From NCBI GenBank assembly GCA_900542355.1, contig UQNE01000030.1, forward strand, positions 1-18,044: DNA of 18,044 nucleotides, given 5' to 3'. The notes below the pieces were generated by a model. That model searched no databases and had not been told where the DNA came from. It saw nothing but the letters and a program-made list of their open reading frames with translations. This DNA is from an uncultured Bacteroidales bacterium. GTDB lineage: Bacteria; Bacteroidota; Bacteroidia; Bacteroidales; Paludibacteraceae. The stretch's first letter is position 1. The number at the start of each line of letters is the position of its first letter. Shown here piece after piece: positions 7,898 to 13,292 of the stretch. Both the position numbers and the translations under genes were made by a program.

Positions 7898-8656
7898 TTA
7901 CTCCCAGTTGCCGGCGTTGTTGTTCGGTGCTTCTACGCTACCTACCTTCAATCCGGGATAATGCTCCAGTTTATTCTCCTTATCAATCAAGTTAACCAAC
8001 TCTTGTTGGTTGAGGTCGCCCAGATAGGTCTCAAACGGAGCGCGTGCCTCAAACAAAGGAACACGGATACCTTGACTGGTGGTGTACTCATTGTTTACCT
8101 CAATCTCATACTTTACCTTATCGGTATAAGGGATATAGATAATGTTGGCGATATTCTCCTCGTTGTACTCACCTTTGTAGAGGCTTTGGATAAGGTTGCT
8201 CTCAATCGTATCACGGCGGAAACCGCTCAAACCGTTGCTCTTTACCTCCTTATCGTTTTCCCAGATATAGGCATAGAGATCAGCATCCGAAGCGAAAGTC
8301 TGCTTCTTGAGCGCAGCCTTCTTAGCAGCCTCGATAATCTTAGCGGCCTTCGGCTCAGTCAGACCGGCTTCGAGTTGTTTATCGGTCAGACTACCCTCTT
8401 TGAGCACCTCTTTCTTGGTAGCGGTCTTTAGGAAAAGAACCAGGCTATCGGCATCAGCCATATAGCGACCATGCTGACGGTTATACTCCACCTCGGCAGT
8501 ACGCAAACTGACCAGATTCTTTACCACTGCGGTCTCGCGTGAGGCACGAGTCTCGTCAAACTGAATCGGGGTAACAACGCTCATGACGCAGAAATAAGCC
8601 ATAGCCACCGCTGCGACGCTGAGCAAAGTAATCATAATTGCTTTTGTTGCTTTCAT
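7898..8656 (-). CDS. Membrane-anchored protein of unknown function (252 aa)
   Basis: Not recognised. Residues about 6-29 form one hydrophobic segment (TLLSVAAVAMAYFCVMSVV) after a short basic start, giving a single-pass anchor or uncleaved signal with the rest outside the cytoplasm. After it, VVKNLVSLRTAEVEYNRQHGRY (44-65) resembles the helix-then-turn found after the transmembrane helix in pilin-like and pseudopilin proteins; the likeness is weak and lacks the prepilin peptidase site (no Gly-Phe-Thr-Leu motif). Residues 80-120 are Lys/Ala-rich and probably helical; the C-terminal half is mixed and ends LKVGSVEAPNNNAGNWE, a low-complexity Asn tail. It has its own promoter, divergent from the Rel-like gene, and precedes rsmD by 39 bases. 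It is probably a conserved lineage protein rather than a recent arrival, since base composition and codon use look like its neighbours'. Confidence 0.8.
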   Translation of the reverse strand: MKATKAIMITLLSVAAVAMAYFCVMSVVTPIQFDETRASRETAVVKNLVSLRTAEVEYNRQHGRYMADADSLVLFLKTATKKEVLKEGSLTDKQLEAGLTEPKAAKIIEAAKKAALKKQTFASDADLYAYIWENDKEVKSNGLSGFRRDTIESNLIQSLYKGEYNEENIANIIYIPYTDKVKYEIEVNNEYTTSQGIRVPLFEARAPFETYLGDLNQQELVNLIDKENKLEHYPGLKVGSVEAPNNNAGNWE

Positions 8657-8717
8657 CTTATTTGGTATAGTTTTTGTGTTTCAAACCATAGTGCGTGCAA
8701 TCTGCACAAAACTGCGG

Positions 8718-8749
8718 CAAAGTTACGCTTTTTTTTTTATATGTGCAAA
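8718..8749 (-). promoter_or_regulatory. Promoter for the membrane protein-rsmD unit
   Basis: Minus-strand -7 box TAACTTTG (8725-8718) fully matches TAnnTTTG, with TTTG (8749-8746) 20 bases upstream. The start of transcription is predicted near 8711, leaving a leader of about 55 bases. Its -33 region lies about ten bases from the plus-strand -7 box of the Rel-like gene, so the two promoters overlap. Confidence 0.7.
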
Positions 8750-8765
8750 AAAAAGTGTACTTTTG
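8734..8765 (+). promoter_or_regulatory. Promoter for the Rel-like synthetase gene
   Basis: Plus-strand -7 box TACTTTTG (8758-8765) fully matches TAnnTTTG. The expected -33 position 20 bases upstream reads TTTT (8734-8737), three of four matching. The predicted leader to the ATG at 8801 is about 29 bases. It overlaps the divergent promoter for the membrane protein, so the two units may compete or be co-regulated. Confidence 0.6.
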
Positions 8766-8800
8766 CAGTCTAAAATCAGCAGTAAAAGAGGTTATTGATC

Positions 8801-10267
8801 ATGGAAGAGAGCGATAAAGTGTTATATCAGATACTCACAGAGCGTCTTGAGTTGCTTCGTGAGTTGGACAAAGAAGGCGATTCGGACAGGCGTAGGCATG
8901 TGGCTAAAGAGACCCAAATGCTCCACGCACCATTGGCACACCGATTGGGCCTGTATCAAATCAAAACCGAGATGGAAGACCTCGCGCTGAAGTTTACCGA
9001 CTACAAGACCTATAAATATATTGCGCACGCGCTGAATGCAAAGAAATCGGAGCGTGATGCGTATATTGCGCGCTTTATTGCCCCTTTGGAGCAAAAACTA
9101 AAGGACGCCGGTTTTGTCTTTACCATCAAAGGCCGCCCCAAGTCGATCCACTCTATCTACCATAAGATGCAGGCGCAGAACTGTGATGTGGATAGGATAT
9201 ACGACCTCTTTGCCATTCGTATTATCTTAGACTCGCCTGCCAATCGCGAGAAACAAGACTGTTGGCAGGTCTATTCGCTCATCACCGACATCTTTCAACC
9301 CAACCCCAAGCGTCTGCGCGACTGGCTGTCTGTGCCTAAAGAGAATGGCTACGAGAGTCTGCATACCACGGTATTGGGGCCTGACGACCGATGGGTAGAA
9401 GTGCAGATCCGCACAAAGCGAATGGACGAGGTGGCAGAGAAAGGTGTAGCCGCCCATTGGGCATACAAGGGCGTAAAAGGCAATATCTTGACCAACAAAC
9501 AATATGTCTATGTATTCACCCCGACGGGCGATCTGCGTCGTCTGCCTGCCGATGCCACGGTGCTCGACTTTGCCTACAGCATCCACTCCGATGTGGGCGA
9601 CCACTGCGTAGGCGGGCGCATTCGCAATCAGAATGTGTCTATCCGGCAGAAACTGCAAAACGGCGACCAGATAGAGATTATCACCGCACCCAACCAAAAG
9701 CCCAACGCCGATTGGCTCAACTTTGTTACCTCTACCAAAGCGAAAAACAAGATACGCCAATCGCTCAAAGAGATTGAATACAAAGATGCTGCCGAGGGCA
9801 AGGAGATGCTCGAAAGGCGTTTCCACAACTGGAAGATTGAGTACACCGAGGGCGACATCTCCCGCCTGGCAAACAAACTCGGCTACAAGGCTGTAAGCGA
9901 CCTCTATCAGTCGATTGCCCAAGGAAAAGAGGATATTCTGCAACTCAGAGATGTCTTCCTTTCGCTCGATTCGTCCATACCGCACCATATCGAGCCAAAG
10001 CTGGAGTATGTACCGCGAGAGCAACAGACAGGGCTCGCCATTGAGGTGGATATGAATGTAAAAAATGTGGACTACCACCTTTCTAAATGCTGCAACCCAC
10101 AGCCCGGCGACCCTATATTCGGTTTTATCAGCGTAACCAAAGGTATCCGTATCCACCGTTGCGACTGCCCCAATGCCGACAATATCCGCGAGCGTTACCC
10201 CTATCGTATGATCCCTGCCCGTTGGGCAAACCGACCCGACAATGGCGGAAACAACAAAAAGAAGTGA
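8801..10267 (+). CDS. (p)ppGpp synthetase of the Rel/SpoT family lacking HD and ACT domains (488 aa)
   Basis: Full-length Rel proteins are about 700-750 aa (HD hydrolase, synthetase, TGS, helical, zinc-finger, ACT) and make or remove the alarmone (p)ppGpp. Here the protein starts in what would be the last HD helix: VLYQILTERLELLRELD aligns with the family's K-LADRLHNMRTL, so the metal-ligand Asp reads Glu and the rest of HD is gone. The synthetase core is complete: GRPKSIHSIYHKM (111-123), DLFAIRII (135-142), KENGYESLHTTV (180-191), EVQIRT (200-205), AEKGVAAHWAYK (212-223). The segment RLRD (171-174) is the basic RxKD-like version found in Rel/SpoT, not the acidic EXDD of RelA. TGS is about 234-295; CC (430-431) with HRCDC (452-456) is the zinc-finger domain. 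The chain ends at 488 where ACT would follow. ATG 8801 is preferred to TTG 8795: AAGAGG sits nine bases upstream. Expected to be synthesis-only; activity is inferred. Confidence 0.9.
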   Translation: MEESDKVLYQILTERLELLRELDKEGDSDRRRHVAKETQMLHAPLAHRLGLYQIKTEMEDLALKFTDYKTYKYIAHALNAKKSERDAYIARFIAPLEQKLKDAGFVFTIKGRPKSIHSIYHKMQAQNCDVDRIYDLFAIRIILDSPANREKQDCWQVYSLITDIFQPNPKRLRDWLSVPKENGYESLHTTVLGPDDRWVEVQIRTKRMDEVAEKGVAAHWAYKGVKGNILTNKQYVYVFTPTGDLRRLPADATVLDFAYSIHSDVGDHCVGGRIRNQNVSIRQKLQNGDQIEIITAPNQKPNADWLNFVTSTKAKNKIRQSLKEIEYKDAAEGKEMLERRFHNWKIEYTEGDISRLANKLGYKAVSDLYQSIAQGKEDILQLRDVFLSLDSSIPHHIEPKLEYVPREQQTGLAIEVDMNVKNVDYHLSKCCNPQPGDPIFGFISVTKGIRIHRCDCPNADNIRERYPYRMIPARWANRPDNGGNNKKK

Positions 10268-10320
10268 CGATTGCACACCATAAGAGCAACCTGCCAAACA
10301 GCATACACCTCATTATATAT

Positions 10321-10788
10321 ATGACCTACGCAGAGAAATATCCGGATGAGCAGAAATACAGGGAAATGCTCGGGGCGGAATCCATCACTTTCTATCGCGA
10401 CAAGATGATGGAGTTGATCGACAACGACCCCACACGCCTCGGCGAACTGCGCGGATATGTACCCGGTAAGGATCTGCCTAATCACCTAATGTATCGCTTG
10501 GAGCTGATACTAAGCCCCGACGGACATCGCACCTACGAGTTTCTCATAGAATGCAACACCAAGGTGTCGGCAGAGGGAATCTACTATGGTGTGCGCGGAC
10601 TGACCAACGATGGCTACGACCCCGAGACAGAGTTGCACCGTTTTCAGCAAGATTGGGAGGCCGTAAAAGCAGAGGTCTGCACCGTACTCAACAACATCTT
10701 CACCAACAAAGACTTCTCTCATCGGTTTAAGATGACCGATAACTACAACACCAACGCCATTGGGAAGAACTGCTCAAGCACACCATAG
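10321..10788 (+). CDS. Uncharacterised acidic protein, probably frameshifted near 10761
   Basis: Not recognised. The ATG at 10321 opens a 155-aa frame (MTYAEKYPDEQKYREML...) of plausible soluble, acidic alpha/beta character, 53 bases after the Rel-like gene and probably co-transcribed with it. The last residues, GKNCSSTP, look unnatural. If one T is added at 10761 (ATT-GGG to ATT-TGG) the frame continues as AIWEELLKHTIDPKAFERF, IQSEYKSN, which reads like real protein, and stays open to a TAA at 11028-11030. The late part of that extension runs through the 11-nt repeat array at 10888-10964, so the ancestral stop was probably earlier. Either the gene carries a one-base deletion (pseudogene or strain variant), or the assembly lost a base, or the short product is real. 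No transposase or phage feature is nearby. Confidence 0.6.
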   Translation: MTYAEKYPDEQKYREMLGAESITFYRDKMMELIDNDPTRLGELRGYVPGKDLPNHLMYRLELILSPDGHRTYEFLIECNTKVSAEGIYYGVRGLTNDGYDPETELHRFQQDWEAVKAEVCTVLNNIFTNKDFSHRFKMTDNYNTNAIGKNCSSTP

Positions 10789-10887
10789 ACCCAAAAGCAT
10801 TCGAGCGATTTATCCAATCTGAATACAAAAGCAACGTTGGAAACAATAATCCGACGCTGCTTTTTCTATATTTACATCCTATCCACA

Positions 10888-10964
10888 TCAAGTTCTCATC
10901 GAACCTTCGTCGAGCCAATTACGGCAAAAGCACGGCAAAAAGACGGCAACGACACGGCAACGAG
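10888..10964. repeat. Degenerate tandem repeat, 11-nt period, 7 units
   Basis: Seven consecutive 11-base units: tcaagttctca, tcgaaccttcg, tcgagccaatt, acggcaaaagc, acggcaaaaag, acggcaacgac, acggcaacgag. The last four are close copies (ACGGCAA core); the first three are diverged. Read on the minus strand the diverged units become aattggctcga and cgaaggttcga, close to units ttaggtctcga and caaggtttcga at 7065-7086. It occupies the DNA between the (frameshifted) unknown gene and the convergent thioesterase gene. Confidence 0.6.
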
Positions 10965-11025
10965 AGCCATTTATATCGTGGTAAAGACATACAAAAGTGC
11001 CTCAAAATACCGAGAAGGAAAAGAT

Positions 11026-11039
11026 CCTAATATATTAGG
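11026..11039. terminator. Perfect 14-bp palindrome in the convergent gap; weak terminator candidate
   Basis: CCTAATATATTAGG is its own reverse complement and sits between the end of the extended plus-strand frame (11030) and the thioesterase stop (11044). On the minus strand it can fold as a 5-bp stem with a 4-base loop followed by ATCTTTTCC, a poor T-tract. No stronger terminator is visible in this gap. It could equally be a protein-binding palindrome. Confidence 0.3.
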
Positions 11040-11043
11040 CTAC

Positions 11044-11547
11044 TTAGAGGGCTACAACCTGTTCAAAGGTAAGGTCATCGCCCTCCACAGACGAGGGGAT
11101 GTACCCCATCTCTGCCTTGGCTTTGTCTTGCGGGAAAGTAAAGTAGGTGCAGAGACACTCGCAAAGCAATTCGCCCTCCGCGCTCCATATCTCCCCCACT
11201 ACATAAGCCACATTGCGGTGCTGCTCCTTGAGCCGCCCGCGCAGCGTGATGTAGGGTTGCAAAGTGGAAACAGGCTTGTGGTAGCGTGTCTCCATCTTAG
11301 CGGTAACACCTGCCGTCTGCAACTTATGAAAAACCACCCATCCGCAGACCTCATCGAGTAGAACGGCTTGGATACCTCCGTGGAGCGTATTGATCCACGA
11401 TTGGTGGTCTTGTGTCGGTTTCCAAACAGACACTATATCTTCGCCATCATCATAGAAATGCATGTGTGTACCGATAGGATTGGTCGGGCAACAACCGAAG
11501 CAGTTGTAGCCGTCCACACCAAGCCACGGATTATGAATTAAACGCAT
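11044..11547 (-). CDS. PaaI-family hotdog-fold thioesterase (167 aa)
   Basis: Proteins of this family hydrolyse acyl-CoA or related thioesters in the cytoplasm; the substrate here cannot be told. The N-terminus NPWLGVDGYNCFGCCPTNPIG (residues 6-26, Cys at 16, 19 and 20) matches the N-terminal CFGC-type segment of one subgroup, which may bind metal. The hotdog signature is LHGGIQAVLLDEVCGW (55-70): HGG at 56-58 and Asp65 on the central helix as the likely catalytic acid. METRYHKPV (85-93) and YITLRGRLKEQ (99-109) are the beta-strands expected after it. Length is slightly above the usual 130-160 aa. It starts 21 bases after the Na/Pi cotransporter gene on the same strand, so it is probably the last gene of that unit. 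No functional link to phosphate transport is evident. Confidence 0.88.
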   Translation of the reverse strand: MRLIHNPWLGVDGYNCFGCCPTNPIGTHMHFYDDGEDIVSVWKPTQDHQSWINTLHGGIQAVLLDEVCGWVVFHKLQTAGVTAKMETRYHKPVSTLQPYITLRGRLKEQHRNVAYVVGEIWSAEGELLCECLCTYFTFPQDKAKAEMGYIPSSVEGDDLTFEQVVAL

Positions 11548-11568
11548 AATGAATTGATTGATAATTGA

Positions 11569-13272
11569 TTACTTAATCGTTCTTTCCGGCTGTAAGATAA
11601 CACGAATCGACTTGCCTACATTGATCAAGTGGTCGGCAATACGCTCCGAGTCGCTGGCAAACTCCAAGTACTGCGCCCCGACGGTCGGGTTGTACTCGTT
11701 GCGTGAGAGACGCTCCACATTCTTGTCCGCCATCTTGTCCGTCATGTCGTCCACCAGGTCCTCCATCTTGTTAGCCTCGCCGAGCGCATCCATACTCACC
11801 TCCATATAGGCTTTCATCACATTCTGATAAACCGAGAATACCCCTTCGCGCACCTGCTCTATTTCTTCCTTTACTTGCTCAGAAAAAGCAAGGTTGTGAT
11901 CGCGCAACACCTCCGCATACTCAATGATATTGGTGGCATAGTCGCCGATACGCTCCAGGTCTCCGATACAGCGTATCATCGACGACAAGTATCGGTGGTC
12001 CACCTCGTTCAATGGCTTCGAGTTAAGGCGCACTACATACTGAATAAGGTAGTTGTTCAGATAGTTGAGTTGCGCTTCATTGCGGTTGAAATCATTGAGT
12101 TGCCGGAAGTCGAGGCTCGAAATCATATACACCGCAATATCATAGTTGTGCATAGCCACGGCAGCCATGTGTTCAATCTCGAGTTTCACCTGGCGTACAG
12201 CAATGATAGGTGTACGGAGCATCTTGTCGTCCACAAAATAGAAGTGCGGCTTGGCAGACTGCCCTTCCCCCTCTGAGAGTTTATCGGGGATAATGGCGCA
12301 AACGGTCTTCACAAGCAAGTTGGTAAGCGGCAGGATGATAACCACCGTGAGGCAGTTGAATATCGTATGGAACATAGCCAACTGAACCTGCGGTGCATTG
12401 GGGAACATATCCTCGAAGATAGAGCCGAAACTAACCTCCCCTTTGGTAACAAGATACATTATCAGAGCGGCTATCATAAAGACAATCACACCAAAGCAGT
12501 TGAAAATCAAGTGCATCAATGCCGTTCGCTTAGCGTTTTTGCCGCTGGTCATACCCGCAATGATAGCCACCACGCACGAACCGATATTAGAACCGAGGGT
12601 CAGATAGATACCTTGGTTGAGCGAGATAAGCCCCGTTACCACCATCGTGATTGCCACCGAGGTCATCACCGACGACGACTGGATGATTGCGGTAAAAATA
12701 GCACCTATCAGCACCAGCAAGATCGGGTTGCTAATCGAGGAAAGAAAGACCTTCACTGCATCCATCTGCGCAAAGTCTTCCATCGACCCCGACATCATAC
12801 TCAGTCCCACAAAGAGCATACCGAAGCCCGTGAGGATACCACCGATGGTCTTCCAACTCTCCTTGCGACTAAAAAGTGCGATGAATGCGCCGATACCTGC
12901 GAATGCGGCAAAGATAGAAGTGGTAGAAAGCCCCCCCTCCGAAGAAAGTCCCAAGGCTACAATTTGGGCGGTGATAGTAGTACCGATATTCGCACCATAG
13001 ATGATCGTTGCCGCCTGACTGAGAGACATGATACCTACATTCACAAAGCCGATCACCATCACCGTAGTGGCTCCCGACGACTGGATAGCCGCCGTACTGA
13101 GCGCACCGATACCTACGCCAATCAGTTTGTTGTTGCCTACCTTTGAAAACAGTGCTTTCAGATGCTCACTACTCGCCGATTCGAGGTTGCTGGACATCAT
13201 CTGGCATGCCACCAAGAATATACCGATACCCGCAATGAGCATCAAAATAGCCGTTATTGCTGTTACTATCAT
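11569..13272 (-). CDS. Na+/phosphate cotransporter with C-terminal PhoU domain (567 aa)
   Basis: An inner-membrane member of the Na/Pi-cotransporter II family. Residues 1-330 hold about eight to ten hydrophobic segments with the family's duplicated motif: QSSGATT (64-70) and QSSSVMT (198-204), and the paired GANIGTT (93-99) and GSNIGSC (227-233). Residues about 350-567 are soluble and helical with two PhoU-type motifs, GDLERIGDYATNI (437-449) and DSERIADHLI (541-550), so the cytoplasmic tail resembles the PhoU regulator that senses phosphate status and binds metals. Fusion of the two parts is common in Bacteroidota. It begins 20 bases after the receiver/ATP-grasp gene and ends 21 bases before the thioesterase gene, implying one transcript. 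Substrate is assigned by family only. Confidence 0.93.
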   Translation of the reverse strand: MIVTAITAILMLIAGIGIFLVACQMMSSNLESASSEHLKALFSKVGNNKLIGVGIGALSTAAIQSSGATTVMVIGFVNVGIMSLSQAATIIYGANIGTTITAQIVALGLSSEGGLSTTSIFAAFAGIGAFIALFSRKESWKTIGGILTGFGMLFVGLSMMSGSMEDFAQMDAVKVFLSSISNPILLVLIGAIFTAIIQSSSVMTSVAITMVVTGLISLNQGIYLTLGSNIGSCVVAIIAGMTSGKNAKRTALMHLIFNCFGVIVFMIAALIMYLVTKGEVSFGSIFEDMFPNAPQVQLAMFHTIFNCLTVVIILPLTNLLVKTVCAIIPDKLSEGEGQSAKPHFYFVDDKMLRTPIIAVRQVKLEIEHMAAVAMHNYDIAVYMISSLDFRQLNDFNRNEAQLNYLNNYLIQYVVRLNSKPLNEVDHRYLSSMIRCIGDLERIGDYATNIIEYAEVLRDHNLAFSEQVKEEIEQVREGVFSVYQNVMKAYMEVSMDALGEANKMEDLVDDMTDKMADKNVERLSRNEYNPTVGAQYLEFASDSERIADHLINVGKSIRVILQPERTIK

Positions 13273-13292
13273 AAAGTTATTCGTTTATGGTT

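Noticed and set aside
8795..8800. TTG start two codons upstream of the Rel-like ATG
   Set aside because: The ATG at 8801 has a better-placed AAGAGG and is the ordinary start codon.
9227..10297. A 356-codon minus-strand open frame
   Set aside because: Antisense shadow of the Rel-like synthetase, whose motifs are unmistakable.
10837..11361. A 174-codon plus-strand open frame spanning the convergent gap
   Set aside because: Its second half is antisense to the thioesterase and its first half runs through the 11-nt repeat array.
12367..13146. A 259-codon plus-strand open frame rich in His and Arg
   Set aside because: Antisense to the Na/Pi cotransporter; composition is that of a reversed membrane-protein frame.
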